Notes: a model not told the origin generated them from the letters alone. Shown: positions 36,143-50,798, numbered from the stretch's first letter. The stretch is 64,000 nt of DNA from Pseudomonas asturiensis (GCF_900143095.1 NZ_FRDA01000002.1:496001-560000), one strand, 5' to 3'. Program-made: numbers and translations.

Positions 36143-38416
36143 TCACGCCATTTCTGCCGTGGTTTCGAAGTCGAACGTGATCTCGCCATCCTTGATGTCG
36201 ATGTGAACCACACCGCCGTGCTCCGACAATTCGCCGAACAGGATCTCTTCGGCCAAAGGCCGCTTGATCTTGTCCTGAATCAGGCGCGCCATCGGCCGGG
36301 CTCCCATCGCTGCGTCGTAGCCACCCTGCGCCAGCCAGCTTCTGGCCGCGTCGGAGACTTCGAGCAGAACACGCTTGTCTTCCAGTTGCGCCTGAAGCTC
36401 GGTGAGGAACTTGTCGACCACGCTCTTGATGACTTCGTGGCTGAGACGGCCAAACTGGATGATGGTATCCAGACGGTTGCGGAACTCCGGCGTGAAGCTC
36501 TTCTTGATCACTTCCATCGCATCGGACGAGTGATCCTGATGCGTGAAACCGATCGAAGCCCGCGCCGCCGATTCAGCACCGGCGTTGGTGGTCATGATCA
36601 CAATGACGTTGCGGAAGTCCGCCTTGCGTCCGTTATTGTCAGTCAGCGTACCGTGGTCCATCACCTGCAACAGCAGGTTGAAGACTTCCGGATGCGCCTT
36701 CTCGATTTCATCGAGCAGCAACACGCAATGCGGCTGACGGGTGATGGCTTCGGTCAACAAACCACCCTGATCGAAACCGACGTAGCCTGGAGGCGCACCG
36801 ATAAGACGTGAAACGGTATGCCGCTCCATGTACTCGGACATGTCGAAACGAATCAGTTCGACGCCCAGCGCCTTGGCCAGTTGACGCGCCGCTTCGGTCT
36901 TGCCGACACCGGTCGGACCTGCGAACAGGAATGACCCGACTGGCTTGTCCGGCGACTTGAGGCCAGCCCGTGACAGCTTGATCGCAGTGGACAGCGAATC
37001 AATCGCAGCATCCTGACCGAACACCGTGAGCTTGAGGTCGCGCTCCAGGTTACGCAGCAGCTCCTTGTCGGAACTGTTGACGTGTTTCGGGGGAATACGC
37101 GCGATCTTGGCGACGATGTCCTCGACATGAGGCACTTCGATTCGTTTCACGCGCTGCTCGACCGGCTGCAGGCGCTGATAGGCACCCGCCTCGTCAATCA
37201 CGTCAATCGCCTTGTCTGGCATGTGGCGGTCATTGATGTAGCGCGACGCAAGCTCGGCAGCGGCGCGCAATGCCTCATCGCTGTACTCGATACTGTGGTG
37301 CTGCTCGAAACGCCCCTTGAGCCCTCTCAGGATGCCAATGGTGTCTTCAACCGAAGGCTCGGACACATCGACTTTCTGGAAACGACGGGCCAGCGCCCGG
37401 TCCTTCTCGAAAATGCCGCGGAATTCCTGGAAGGTGGTCGAGCCGATGCAACGGATATCACCCGAAGACAACAGCGGCTTAAGCAGATTCGACGCATCCA
37501 TGACCCCACCGGACGCCGCACCGGCACCAATGATCGTGTGGATTTCGTCGATGAACAGAATCGCGTGAGGACGTTTGCGCAGTTCATTGAGCAACGCCTT
37601 GAAACGCTTCTCGAAATCGCCCCGATACTTCGTGCCAGCCAGCAACGCGCCCAGATCGAGCGAGTACACCACACTGCTCGCCAGCAGATCAGGGACCTGA
37701 TTGTCGACAATGCGCTTGGCCAGGCCTTCGGCAATGGCCGTCTTGCCGACGCCTGCCTCTCCGACCAGCAACGGGTTGTTCTTGCGACGACGCGCCAGAA
37801 TCTGCGCAACACGCTCGACTTCCGTCTCACGGCCTACCAGTGGATCAATGCGCCCCTGCCGCGCCAATTCGTTCAGATTGCTGGCATAGGCATCCAGAGG
37901 ATTGCCAGAGGAAGATGCTTCACCGCCCTCGTCGTCCTGCATATCTTGTTCACCTTCAGAAGAGTGTTCGCCATGCCCTGGGACCTTGGAGATACCATGG
38001 GCGATGTAATTGACGACATCAATCCGGGCAACGCTCTGCTGCTTGAGCAGAAACACAGCCTGGCTTTCCTGCTCACTGAAAATCGCGACCAGTACGTTGG
38101 CGCCGGTCACTTCTCGCTTGCCGGAGCTCTGAACATGGAAGACTGCGCGTTGCAGTACGCGCTGAAAACCTAGCGTGGGCTGGGTTTCACGGTCCTCGTC
38201 ATGGACGGGGATCAGCGGTGTGGTGGAGTCGATAAACTCCTGCAGATCATGCTTGAGTTTATCGAGGTTTGCGCCGCAGGCACGCAAGACAGTGGCTGCA
38301 GCCTCGTTATCCAATAAAGCCAGCAGGAGGTGCTCGACCGTCATGAACTCATGACGTTTTGAACGAGCTTCCTTGAAGGCCAGATTGAGGGTGACTTCGA
38401 GCTCACGGTTTAACAT
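36143..38416 (-). CDS. clpA: ClpA unfoldase of ClpAP protease
   Basis: 757 residues. Clp_N double repeat (about 1-145), then AAA domain D1 with Walker A GEAGVGKT (Lys225) and Walker [21 protein letters not shown]2 has Walker A GPTGVGKT (Lys506) and [20 protein letters not shown]. It unfolds ClpS-delivered N-degron and SsrA-tagged substrates into ClpP. The start ATG 38416 has GAGGTGAAG in front. It follows clpS by 30 bases. Confidence 0.98.
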   Translation of the reverse strand: MLNRELEVTLNLAFKEARSKRHEFMTVEHLLLALLDNEAAATVLRACGANLDKLKHDLQEFIDSTTPLIPVHDEDRETQPTLGFQRVLQRAVFHVQSSGKREVTGANVLVAIFSEQESQAVFLLKQQSVARIDVVNYIAHGISKVPGHGEHSSEGEQDMQDDEGGEASSSGNPLDAYASNLNELARQGRIDPLVGRETEVERVAQILARRRKNNPLLVGEAGVGKTAIAEGLAKRIVDNQVPDLLASSVVYSLDLGALLAGTKYRGDFEKRFKALLNELRKRPHAILFIDEIHTIIGAGAASGGVMDASNLLKPLLSSGDIRCIGSTTFQEFRGIFEKDRALARRFQKVDVSEPSVEDTIGILRGLKGRFEQHHSIEYSDEALRAAAELASRYINDRHMPDKAIDVIDEAGAYQRLQPVEQRVKRIEVPHVEDIVAKIARIPPKHVNSSDKELLRNLERDLKLTVFGQDAAIDSLSTAIKLSRAGLKSPDKPVGSFLFAGPTGVGKTEAARQLAKALGVELIRFDMSEYMERHTVSRLIGAPPGYVGFDQGGLLTEAITRQPHCVLLLDEIEKAHPEVFNLLLQVMDHGTLTDNNGRKADFRNVIVIMTTNAGAESAARASIGFTHQDHSSDAMEVIKKSFTPEFRNRLDTIIQFGRLSHEVIKSVVDKFLTELQAQLEDKRVLLEVSDAARSWLAQGGYDAAMGARPMARLIQDKIKRPLAEEILFGELSEHGGVVHIDIKDGEITFDFETTAEMA

Positions 38417-38446
38417 AGCTTCACCTCATACCCAAGTGGTCGGCGT

Positions 38447-38809
38447 TTAACCGTCCTTCTCGATCTCACAGAGTAGTGGATGCTGGCTCTCCCTGGCGTA
38501 TTGATTGACCTGCATTGCCTTGGTCTCGGCGATGTCGCGGGTAAACAATCCGCAGACTGCCCGTCCCTCTGTATGGACGGCCAGCATGACCTTGGTGGCC
38601 AGCTCACGATTCAGGTTAAAAAACACCTCGAGTACTTCAACGACGAAATCCATCGGGGTGTAGTCATCGTTAAATAAAACCACCTTGTACATAGGTGGAG
38701 CCTGCAGGGTCGGCTTGGCGTCCTGCACTGCGATGCCAGCCGAGTCGTCCTCGTGTGACTGCGGACCATCCTGATTGAATGTTAGTCGAATCTTGCTGAA
38801 TGCATGCAT
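38447..38809 (-). CDS. clpS: ClpS adaptor (N-recognin)
   Basis: 120 residues. The core [20 protein letters not shown] with its NDDYTPM motif binds N-terminal Leu, Phe, Tyr or Trp. [20 protein letters not shown] is the second conserved block. It delivers substrates to ClpA, encoded next. The N-terminal extension (about 38 residues) is flexible, as in other ClpS proteins, and is needed to hold ClpA. Divergent from cspD with 224 bases between. Confidence 0.97.
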   Translation of the reverse strand: MHAFSKIRLTFNQDGPQSHEDDSAGIAVQDAKPTLQAPPMYKVVLFNDDYTPMDFVVEVLEVFFNLNRELATKVMLAVHTEGRAVCGLFTRDIAETKAMQVNQYARESQHPLLCEIEKDG

Positions 38810-39033
38810 GGAAAGAAACGTTCACGGTAAAAGGGCGGATTGAGCGTGAGTCGCAGTCTGACCGGTTTTGAAATGGACTGCCGCATGACCTTGACTATCA
38901 GCTAAACGGTGTTACAAACAATAGAACCCACATTGGGTAAAAAGGGTCCGCGCAGTCAACCAAAATTTTTTAAGGTCAGGCGGATTGAGGTGGATGATAC
39001 TCCAGACGGAGTCCTTTGCAGAGGGATATGGCT

Positions 39034-39315
39034 ATGCTCAGTGGTAAAGTCAAGTGGTTCAATAATGCAAAAGGCTATGGATTCATCCTTGCCGAAGGCA
39101 AGGATGAGGATCTGTTCGCCCATTATTCGGCTATCGACATGGAAGGTTACAAAACGCTCAAGGCAGGCCAGCCGGTCAAATTTGAGATTACCCAAGGCCC
39201 TAAGGGTTTGCATGCGATCAAGATATCTGTTGATAGCTCTACCGTCACGGCAGGCACCAACGCCGCGGCAGAGAGTTCGAATGCAGCTCTGAAAGCCTCC
39301 AATGTGCCAGCTTAA
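39034..39315 (+). CDS. cspD: cold-shock-like protein CspD
   Basis: A 93-residue CSD protein. RNP1 (KGYGFI) and RNP2 (DLFAHY) are present in LSGKVKWFNNAKGYGFILAE. The C-terminal tail of about 25 residues is rich in Ala, Ser and Thr. CspD inhibits replication in stationary phase in E. coli and is a Lon substrate there. ATG 39034 is preferred over 39028 because GAGGGA lies 7 bases before it. A hairpin follows the stop. Confidence 0.93.
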   Translation: MLSGKVKWFNNAKGYGFILAEGKDEDLFAHYSAIDMEGYKTLKAGQPVKFEITQGPKGLHAIKISVDSSTVTAGTNAAAESSNAALKASNVPA

Positions 39316-39345
39316 AGCGAACCACCACGAACGCCAGCCATAGGA

Positions 39346-39378
39346 AACAGTCGGCTCGGCTACCTTGAGCCGGCTGTT
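39346..39378 (+). terminator. hairpin after cspD
   Basis: AACAGTCGGCTC (39346-39357) pairs with GAGCCGGCTGTT (39367-39378), with one G-T pair. It lies 30 bases past cspD and also just beyond the stop of the convergent small ORF at 39398. No clear T-tract. Confidence 0.6.
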
Positions 39379-39397
39379 CTGAAAGAGCTGCGACGAT

Positions 39398-39787
39398 TCA
39401 CATGTGCGCGACCAGCGCATCACCAGATGCCGAGGAGGACAACGAGGTAGCGCCTTCCATCAAATGCTCAAAATCATAGGTCACCGTTTTAGCGGAGATT
39501 TCGCCGTTGGTGCCTTTGATGATCAGCTCTGTTGCTTCGACCCACCCCATAAGCGCACCTGCGTGACACTCCCCCTCCTCCCTCAGGAACTCCCAGGCAA
39601 TCCTGCGCGTGCCGTCATAGTCCCTTTCGGCGACGACCTTGATCATGACCGGCGCAATATCCACGCCGACTCCACCACCTTCCCTATCTTCTATATAAGG
39701 AATGACCGGAGGGCCCGAACGCTCAACGAGCGGTCGGCATTGACGGTTATCTTTTCGCCCCCACCCGGAATTTTCACTCTCTGGCAT
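39398..39787 (-). CDS. doubtful small hypothetical ORF, possibly the 3' part of a frameshifted gene
   Basis: Up to 129 residues, not recognised. The well-formed part is at the end ([20 protein letters not shown] through [16 protein letters not shown]). ATG 39787 has no ribosome site, whereas GTG 39664 has GGTGGTGGAG before it, giving about 88 residues. The frame just upstream (stop near 39691) reads [20 protein letters not shown] and runs smoothly into [15 protein letters not shown] of this frame if one base were restored near 39715. That suggests a frameshift relic. Real status is uncertain: short live gene, decayed gene or chance. Confidence 0.35.
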   Translation of the reverse strand: MPESENSGWGRKDNRQCRPLVERSGPPVIPYIEDREGGGVGVDIAPVMIKVVAERDYDGTRRIAWEFLREEGECHAGALMGWVEATELIIKGTNGEISAKTVTYDFEHLMEGATSLSSSASGDALVAHM

Positions 39788-39993
39788 TTAATGACTGACT
39801 CGATCTTCAGGCCTGACTCGACTGCGCGACAGGGATTGAGATGAGCCAGCCCCTCGCGACCCGCAAACCGAACCAGGTTTGAAACCGGCGAGAAATCGCC
39901 CGAAAACATTGATCCAGAGCGGTTTCGTTCGACCAACGGCGAATATCCATTATTCGATAGCACGCATAGCATTAATGCTTGGCGCCAAGGGTT

Positions 39994-40002
39994 TGATATA
40001 CT
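39994..40002 (+). promoter_or_regulatory. extended -10 promoter candidate for idh
   Basis: TGATATACT at 39994-40002 fits TGnTATAAT with one mismatch. No good -35 is at 17 bases, as is common for extended -10 promoters. It would give a leader of about 220 bases before the idh start. Confidence 0.4.
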
Positions 40003-40026
40003 GCGCGCCGTGACCGCAGAGTCATA

Positions 40027-40061
40027 AGGGCTGACCCGTCTGAAACAGACCTCTCAGCCCT
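40027..40061 (+). promoter_or_regulatory. leader hairpin upstream of idh
   Basis: An outer 8-bp stem (AGGGCTGA 40027-40034 with TCAGCCCT 40054-40061) encloses a 5-bp inner stem (GTCTG/CAGAC) with an AAA loop. It lies right after the predicted transcription start, at the 5' end of the idh mRNA. Function unknown; 5' stabilising stems of this kind can protect mRNA. Confidence 0.45.
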
Positions 40062-40165
40062 CCGAATGCGCCGGACTGAAGCTCGGCCCGGCAGCTTGAC
40101 GCTCGACTGATGCACCCAACATCACCGCGAATAAACCTCGACCCAGGCTCATGACTGAACTGTGA

Positions 40166-42457
<2,292 letters not shown>

Positions 42458-42494
42458 GAGGCAAACGGGCAGCGCTTGAAGGCGCTGCCCTGTG

Positions 42495-42525
42495 AAAGCC
42501 CCGGCCCACACGCCGGGGCTTTTTT
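42495..42525 (+). terminator. terminator after idh
   Basis: AAAGCCCCGGC (42495-42505) and GCCGGGGCTTT (42512-42522) form an 11-bp stem around a 6-base loop, with a T-run to 42525. Confidence 0.9.
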
Positions 42526-42562
42526 CATTGCGCAAAGACCATTCCGTCTTCAAGGAGCCTTT

Positions 42563-43009
42563 ATGCGTTGGCAAGCCCATGTGACAGTCGCCACCATTGT
42601 CGAGGACCAGGGACGCTTCCTGTTCGTCGAAGAAATCAAAGAAGGTCGCTCGGTCCTGAATCAGCCCGCTGGCCATCTGGACCCGAACGAAAGCCTGCAA
42701 CACGCAGCGGTACGCGAGACCCTCGAAGAAACCGGCTGGGATGTCGAGCTGACCAGTGTGGTTGGGATTTACCTTTATACCGCGCCCAGCAATGGCGTGA
42801 CCTATCAGCGCATCTGCTTTGCGGCCAAAGCACTGCGCCATCACCCCGACTACAAGCTCGACGAGGGCATCACAGGGTCGGTGTGGCTGACGCGCGACGA
42901 GCTGCTGGCCGAACAGGAGCGCTGGCGCAGTGAGCTGGTACTGCGTTGTATCGATGACTATTTGAATGCCGAACATTTCAGTCTCGACCTGCTGCGCGAC
43001 AAGGCGTGA
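42563..43009 (+). CDS. nudJ: Nudix hydrolase, NudJ-like
   Basis: 148 residues. The Nudix box is complete: GHLDPNESLQHAAVRETLEE followed by TGW. RWQAHVTVATIVEDQGRFLFVEE and NGVTYQRICFAAKAL match the NudJ (YmfB) phosphatase group, which hydrolyses thiamine (pyro)phosphates and nucleoside triphosphates. AAGGAG lies before ATG 42563. In many gammaproteobacteria this gene precedes mnmA, as here (60 bases). Confidence 0.9.
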   Translation: MRWQAHVTVATIVEDQGRFLFVEEIKEGRSVLNQPAGHLDPNESLQHAAVRETLEETGWDVELTSVVGIYLYTAPSNGVTYQRICFAAKALRHHPDYKLDEGITGSVWLTRDELLAEQERWRSELVLRCIDDYLNAEHFSLDLLRDKA

Positions 43010-43069
43010 GACTCGACGCCCTCAGCCTGATAGAATCGCGTCCTTTTCAAGGCCACCCGTTGAATCCCT

Positions 43070-44200
43070 ATGCGTGATCCAGCTCCCTCCAACTCAGAAA
43101 TGAAGCGCGTCATCGTCGGCATGTCCGGCGGCGTGGACTCTTCCGTTTCCGCCGTACTGCTCATGGAGCAGGGTTATCAGGTGGAAGGCTTGTTCATGAA
43201 GAACTGGGAAGAAGACGACGGAACGGAATATTGCACCGCCCGCGAAGACCTGGCTGACGCCCAGGCCGTGTGCGACAAGATCGGCATCAAGCTGCACACC
43301 GCCAACTTCGCGGCCGAATACTGGGACAATGTGTTTGAACACTTCCTGGAAGAGTACAAGGCCGGGCGCACGCCCAACCCGGACATCCTCTGTAACCGGG
43401 AAATCAAGTTCAAGGCCTTCCTCGACTACGCCCTGATGCTGGGTGCCGACCTGATTGCCACAGGCCACTACGTGCGCCGCCGCGACATCGACGGACGCAC
43501 CGAACTGCTCAAGGGCCTGGACCCGAACAAGGACCAGAGCTACTTCCTGCATGCCGTAGGTGGCGAACAGATCGCCAGAACCCTGTTTCCGGTCGGCGAA
43601 CTGGAAAAGCCTGAAGTGCGCGCCATCGCTGAACGGCATGGTCTGGCGACTGCCAAGAAAAAGGATTCCACCGGGATCTGCTTTATTGGCGAGCGCCGCT
43701 TCACCGACTTCCTGCGTCAGTACCTGCCCGCGCAGCCCGGCGAAATCAAGACCACCGAAGGCGAAGTCATCGGTCGCCACAGCGGCCTGATGTACCACAC
43801 CATCGGTCAGCGCCAGGGCTTGGGTATCGGCGGCCTCAAGGACGCCAGCGATGATCCCTGGTACGTACTGGTCAAGGACCTGGAGCACAACGAACTCATC
43901 GTCGGCCAGGGCAATGATCACCCCTGGCTGTTCTCGCAGGCACTGGTCTCGTCGGAAATCTACTGGGTCAACCCCATCGACCTGAGCAGCCCGCGTGCAC
44001 TGACGGCCAAGGTACGTTATCGCCAGGGCGACCAGCGCTGCACGCTGGAAAAAACCGCCGACGGCTACCGTGCCACTTTTGACGAACCACAGCGCGCTGT
44101 CACGCCCGGCCAGTCCGTGGTGTTCTACGACGGCGAAATCTGCCTGGGTGGCGGAGTGATTGAAGTCGCCGAACCCTGGACCAGCAAGGACAAGCGTTGA
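43070..44200 (+). CDS. mnmA: tRNA-specific 2-thiouridylase MnmA
   Basis: A 376-residue PP-loop enzyme that adenylates U34 and inserts the sulfur delivered by TusE (tus genes at 22743-24127). The ATP motif is [10 protein letters not shown]. The catalytic cysteines are Cys108 ([12 protein letters not shown]) and Cys204 ([12 protein letters not shown]). [20 protein letters not shown] is typical. ATG 43070 is used; ATG 43100 is an alternative, and neither has a strong ribosome site. The stop overlaps hflD by 4 bases. Confidence 0.97.
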   Translation: MRDPAPSNSEMKRVIVGMSGGVDSSVSAVLLMEQGYQVEGLFMKNWEEDDGTEYCTAREDLADAQAVCDKIGIKLHTANFAAEYWDNVFEHFLEEYKAGRTPNPDILCNREIKFKAFLDYALMLGADLIATGHYVRRRDIDGRTELLKGLDPNKDQSYFLHAVGGEQIARTLFPVGELEKPEVRAIAERHGLATAKKKDSTGICFIGERRFTDFLRQYLPAQPGEIKTTEGEVIGRHSGLMYHTIGQRQGLGIGGLKDASDDPWYVLVKDLEHNELIVGQGNDHPWLFSQALVSSEIYWVNPIDLSSPRALTAKVRYRQGDQRCTLEKTADGYRATFDEPQRAVTPGQSVVFYDGEICLGGGVIEVAEPWTSKDKR

Positions 44201-44820
44201 TGACCCCGATTCAGGAACAATTGATCGCCCTGGGTGGCGTGTTCCAGGCTGCCGTACTGGTCGACCGGATCGCCAAGACCGGCCAGGTCAGCGAAGCGGC
44301 GATAAGCTGCATGATCGGCAGCCTGTTGGTCGTCGACCCGAAAGACACGCTGGACGTGTATGGCGGTGATGACCTGAACCTGCATGAAGGCTATCGCGCA
44401 ATGGCCAGCGCCCTGGAACGCGATCCCGCGACCCTGCAACGCGAGCCGCTGCGCTATGCCCTGTCGATGCTGGGCCTGGAGCGTCAGTTGGCCAAGCGTG
44501 ACGACATGCTGGAGGTGATCGGCAAACGCATTCCGGTCATTCAATCTCAGGCCGAGCATTTCGGTGTGGCCCACGAGAACGTCATTGCCGCCACCGGCGC
44601 GCTGTATCAGGACACGCTCAGCACACTGCGTCAGCGCATTCAGGTACAGGGCGACATGCGCAACCTGCAGCAACCCAACAACGCGTCGAAAATTCGCGCC
44701 CTGCTGCTGGCCGGGATTCGCTCGGCGCGTCTGTGGCGACAAGTTGGCGGTCATCGCTGGCAGCTGGTCTTTAATCGACGCAAGCTGTTGAAAGAACTCT
44801 ACCCATTGCTGCACGGCTGA
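44197..44820 (+). CDS. hflD: HflD (high-frequency lysogenisation protein homologue)
   Basis: A 207-residue helical protein, with [20 protein letters not shown] and [17 protein letters not shown] [20 protein letters not shown]. In E. coli HflD is membrane-associated and promotes degradation of the lambda CII protein. The steady mnmA-hflD-purB neighbourhood suggests a host role of its own that is not known. ATGA overlap with mnmA. Confidence 0.93.
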   Translation: MMTPIQEQLIALGGVFQAAVLVDRIAKTGQVSEAAISCMIGSLLVVDPKDTLDVYGGDDLNLHEGYRAMASALERDPATLQREPLRYALSMLGLERQLAKRDDMLEVIGKRIPVIQSQAEHFGVAHENVIAATGALYQDTLSTLRQRIQVQGDMRNLQQPNNASKIRALLLAGIRSARLWRQVGGHRWQLVFNRRKLLKELYPLLHG

Positions 44821-44838
44821 CCCGTCGCGCGACAATGA

Positions 44839-46323
<1,485 letters not shown>

Positions 46324-46342
46324 CACGCAATACAATTTGCAC

Positions 46343-46366
46343 ACGCCCGGCTGTGCCGGGCGTTTT
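46343..46366 (+). terminator. terminator after purB
   Basis: ACGCCCGGC and GCCGGGCGT (46343-46351, 46355-46363) form a 9-bp stem with the loop TGT and T4 after it. It lies 20 bases past purB and 19 bases before the next start. Confidence 0.8.
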
Positions 46367-46384
46367 CATTTCAAGGGCTTACAC

Positions 46385-47551
46385 ATGAATCCTGATATTC
46401 CTCTTCAACTTCTGGGCGGCATCAGCGCGCGCGTTTTCCTGCGTGACTACTGGCAGAAAAAGCCGCTGCTGATCCGTCAGGCATTGCCGGACTTCCAGAG
46501 CCCGATCGATGCAGACGAGCTGGCGGGTCTGGCCCTGGAAGAAGAGGTCGAGTCGCGCCTGGTCATCGAAAAAGGCGAGCGCCCATGGGAGCTGCGCCGC
46601 GGCCCGTTCGCCGAGGACGAGTTCAGCAAGCTGCCCGAGCGCGAGTGGACCTTGCTGGTTCAAGCCGTCGACCAGTTCGTTCCGGAAGTCAGCGAACTGC
46701 TGGAGAACTTCCGCTTTCTGCCGAGCTGGCGCATTGATGACGTGATGATCAGCTATGCAGCGCCCGGCGGTAGCGTCGGCCCGCATTTCGACAACTACGA
46801 CGTGTTCCTGCTTCAAGGTCACGGCAAGCGTCACTGGCAGATCGGCCAGATGTGCGACGCCGAAAGCCCGCTGCTGCAGCATGCCGACCTGCGCATTCTT
46901 GCTGACTTCCAGGCCACCGAAGAGTGGACGCTGGAGCCGGGCGACATGCTTTACCTTCCGCCACGCCTGGCCCACTGCGGCGTGGCGGTGGATGACTGCC
47001 TGACGTACTCGGTCGGTTTTCGTGCGCCAAGCGCAGCCGAGGTGCTGACACACTTCACCGATTTCCTTAGCCAGTTCATCCCTGACGAAGAACGTTACAC
47101 CGATGCCGATGCGCAACCGGCCAATGATCCGCACCAGATCCAGCACGACGCGCTGGATCGCCTGAAGGCCCTACTGGCCGAGCACATGGGCGATGAGCGT
47201 CTGCTACTGACCTGGTTCGGCCAGTTCATGACCGAACCCCGCTATCCTGAGCTGGTCGTGGGCCCGGAACTGGGCGAAGAGGATTTGATGGCCAGCCTGG
47301 AACAGGGTGCCGTGCTGATCCGTAACCCGAGCGCACGCCTGGCCTGGTCGGAAGTAGACGATGATCTGCTACTGTTTGCCAGTGGTCAGAGCCGACTGCT
47401 GCCCGGCAGCCTGCGCGATCTGCTAAAGCTGATCTGCGCTGCCGATGCATTGCACAGCGACAACCTCGGCCAATGGTTGGCCGATGACGAAGGACGCAAT
47501 CTGCTTTGCGAACTCGTAAAACAAGGAAGCCTGGGATTTGCCGATGAATAA
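46385..47551 (+). CDS. roxA: ribosomal protein L16 arginine 3-hydroxylase (RoxA/YcfD family)
   Basis: A 388-residue JmjC/cupin 2-oxoglutarate oxygenase. RVFLRDYWQKKPLLIRQALP is the conserved start, GGSVGPHFDNYDVFLLQGHG holds the HxD iron ligands, and YLPPRLAHCGVAVDD the distal His. E. coli YcfD hydroxylates Arg81 of uL16. The C-terminal winged-helix part (about 300-388) follows. ATG 46385 is chosen from the family start; the preceding frame overlaps the purB terminator. Confidence 0.93.
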   Translation: MNPDIPLQLLGGISARVFLRDYWQKKPLLIRQALPDFQSPIDADELAGLALEEEVESRLVIEKGERPWELRRGPFAEDEFSKLPEREWTLLVQAVDQFVPEVSELLENFRFLPSWRIDDVMISYAAPGGSVGPHFDNYDVFLLQGHGKRHWQIGQMCDAESPLLQHADLRILADFQATEEWTLEPGDMLYLPPRLAHCGVAVDDCLTYSVGFRAPSAAEVLTHFTDFLSQFIPDEERYTDADAQPANDPHQIQHDALDRLKALLAEHMGDERLLLTWFGQFMTEPRYPELVVGPELGEEDLMASLEQGAVLIRNPSARLAWSEVDDDLLLFASGQSRLLPGSLRDLLKLICAADALHSDNLGQWLADDEGRNLLCELVKQGSLGFADE

Positions 47552-47966
47552 AATCACCGTATCCGTTGCAGATTGGCAGAAGAACAACGCCGACATTCGG
47601 CGTATTCGCGACGCGGTCTTTATCGCCGAGCAATCGGTACCACCGGAGCTGGAATGGGATTCGGAAGACATGCATGCCGTGCACTTCCTGGCTTATGAAG
47701 GCGACTACCCGATCGGCACTGCCCGCCTGCTGCTGGATGGTGAAATCGGCCGCCTGTCAGTACTCAAGGACTGGCGCGGCCTGAAAGTCGGCGAATCGCT
47801 GCTCACGGCAGTGATTGGCGAGGCCGAAAAGCGTGGCTTGCAAGCGCAAAAGCTCAGCGCTCAGGTTCAAGCCGCCGCGTTTTACGAACGCTTCGGCTTC
47901 ACCGTAGTCAGCGACGAGTTTCTTGAGGCGGGCCTGCCTCACGTAGACATGGTTCGCCACACCTGA
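47544..47966 (+). CDS. GNAT-family N-acetyltransferase
   Basis: 140 residues. It starts MNKITVSVADWQKNNADIRR, with FIAEQSVPPELEWDSEDMHA and the acetyl-CoA part GRLSVLKDWRGLKVGESLL; then AAAFYERFGFTVVSDEFLEA. This composition is typical of single-domain GNATs of unknown substrate related to ElaA or YjcF. The ATG lies inside the end of roxA (8-base overlap), so they are co-translated. Substrate unknown. Confidence 0.87.
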   Translation: MNKITVSVADWQKNNADIRRIRDAVFIAEQSVPPELEWDSEDMHAVHFLAYEGDYPIGTARLLLDGEIGRLSVLKDWRGLKVGESLLTAVIGEAEKRGLQAQKLSAQVQAAAFYERFGFTVVSDEFLEAGLPHVDMVRHT

Positions 47967-48011
47967 AATCAAGCCCCGTGTAGGCGTTATCAAACGCACT
48001 ACAAAAACACG

Positions 48012-48070
48012 ACGCCCCACATTGCGCCGCAGCCTGACTATGCTGAGAGACGTAACGATGGGGCGTTTTG
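48012..48070 (+). terminator. long-loop inverted repeat after the GNAT gene
   Basis: ACGCCCCA (48012-48019) and TGGGGCGT (48059-48066) are complementary with 39 bases between, and T4 follows. Possibly a terminator; the large loop makes this uncertain. Confidence 0.35.
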
Positions 48071-48164
48071 CCATCCAGCGGTTCAGCTTACCGGGAGCAG
48101 GCCGATAACAGTGCACACTTATTTTAAGCAATGATGCTTCACTCAATCATCGCGGAGACTGGAC

Positions 48165-48896
48165 ATGTCAGTACGTACCCTGCTCGCCTCGCTGCTGATC
48201 GCCTTCAGCGCCTGCACGCTCGCAGCCACAGAAGTGGTGCCGCTGAATTACCGGACCAGCGCCGATCTGCTGCCTGTCGCGAAGTCTTTTATAGGCCAGG
48301 ATGGCACGGTAAGCGCCTACGGCAATCAGCTGATCGTCAACGCAGAGTCGCGCAAGATCGAAGAACTTCGCAGCCTGATTATGCAACTAGATACGGCTCC
48401 AAAGCGCCTTTTGATCAGCGTCGATACCAGCGAGAACGTCTCCCGTAGCGCCAACGGTTCGCGCGTCATCAATTACGGCACCGCCAGTCGCGAAGGTGGC
48501 GTACAGCAGGTGCAGACGAGTGAGGGTACGCCGGCATTGATTCAGATCGGACAAAGCGTGCCGCTGACGACCTCCTCTACCGATTCCTACGGCTACGCGC
48601 AGAGCAACACCGAATACCGGAACGTCACGCAGGGCTTTTACGTCACGGCCAGCGTCACCGGTGACAATGTGCACCTTAACATCAGCACCAATCGCGACCG
48701 AATGAGCCAGGAGCGCCCTGACACCATCAAGGTGCAAAGCACCGACAGCCAGGTCAGTGGCCGCCTGGGCGAATGGATCACGCTGGCCAGCAGCAGCGAC
48801 CAGTCTGTGGCCGATCAGAACGGTATTGCGCAGCGCTATTCGACTCAAGGTCGGGACGACATGGTACTGCGCGTCATGGTGCAAACCCTCGAATAG
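48165..48896 (+). CDS. exported secretin-type short-domain protein
   Basis: 243 residues with a signal peptide (MSVRTLLASLLIAFSACTLA). The N-terminal part, EVVPLNYRTSADLLPVAKSF to RSLIMQLDTAPKRLLISVD, matches the N1/NolW-like domain of type II and III secretins. The rest (to DMVLRVMVQTLE) resembles a piece of the secretin beta region, but it is too short to form a pore. GGAG precedes ATG 48165. No secretion operon adjoins it, so it is a standalone periplasmic protein whose role I cannot assign. Confidence 0.8.
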   Translation: MSVRTLLASLLIAFSACTLAATEVVPLNYRTSADLLPVAKSFIGQDGTVSAYGNQLIVNAESRKIEELRSLIMQLDTAPKRLLISVDTSENVSRSANGSRVINYGTASREGGVQQVQTSEGTPALIQIGQSVPLTTSSTDSYGYAQSNTEYRNVTQGFYVTASVTGDNVHLNISTNRDRMSQERPDTIKVQSTDSQVSGRLGEWITLASSSDQSVADQNGIAQRYSTQGRDDMVLRVMVQTLE

Positions 48897-49421
48897 CCTG
48901 CCCGCCCCTGAAAGCCAGTACTTACGGGGCTTTTAGTGACCACACAGTCGCTTTCAAACAAATATGTAGTGATTACAAAAAAGCACTACAAATCGTTTGA
49001 CGGGTCAAAAGACGCGAGGCATGATTGCCTCGCTCCCGCTGATCAGAGGCCCTGCAAAGGCCTTCGAATCGCCGCTCTGACTCACCCACTAGAGCCGATT
49101 CGTGTCCGCACCGCCCACAAGGCAGTTTGACGAGGTTGCGACTGGAACGAAGTTGTCCCGAGGGACGGAAGCGTAAACGGTAACCCGGCAAGGCTTTTTG
49201 GTGACGCACAACGGCATCCACGAGCCAGACTGTCCACTTGACTGAGTCATGTCCGGTACCAGCTCTCCCCTCGAGCCATCGTTCACCTTTCGCAATCCTT
49301 TAAACCGCGGCCCCACCCAGGCCTCCTGTCAGCGAGCAGCCATTTACCGTGCCTTCGATAAACGAGGCGTTTTGGCGGAGCAGGACTTTCCTACAAGACC
49401 TACTTCTAGAGGTTTATCACC
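48897..49421. other. intergenic region and leader upstream of aceA
   Basis: 525 bases without a supportable gene. Contents seen: a weak terminator-like AAAGCC/GGCTTT pair (48911-48933) after the secretin-domain gene, the TGTAGTG/CACTACA dyad (listed), a perfect 8-bp hairpin GCGAGGCA-TGAT-TGCCTCGC (49014-49033), and a long aceA leader. Confidence 0.5.
48965..48990. promoter_or_regulatory. inverted repeat upstream of aceA, possible RccR operator
   Basis: TGTAGTG (48965-48971) and CACTACA (48984-48990) are perfect 7-base complements, 12 bases apart. From memory, the RpiR-family regulator RccR of pseudomonads controls glyoxylate-shunt genes through a TGTAGT/ACTACA dyad, and aceA is a target. Position here fits, although the site is more than 400 bases before the start codon. 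Confidence 0.5.
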
Positions 49422-50747
<1,326 letters not shown>

Positions 50748-50770
50748 TACAACCTGCGGCACGCCGAATG

Positions 50771-50798
50771 AAAAACCGCCCGATCGGGCGGTTTTTTT
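50771..50798 (+). terminator. terminator after aceA
   Basis: A perfect 26-base palindrome (50771-50796, arms AAAAACCGCCCGA) with a run of seven T residues ending at 50798. Confidence 0.92.
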
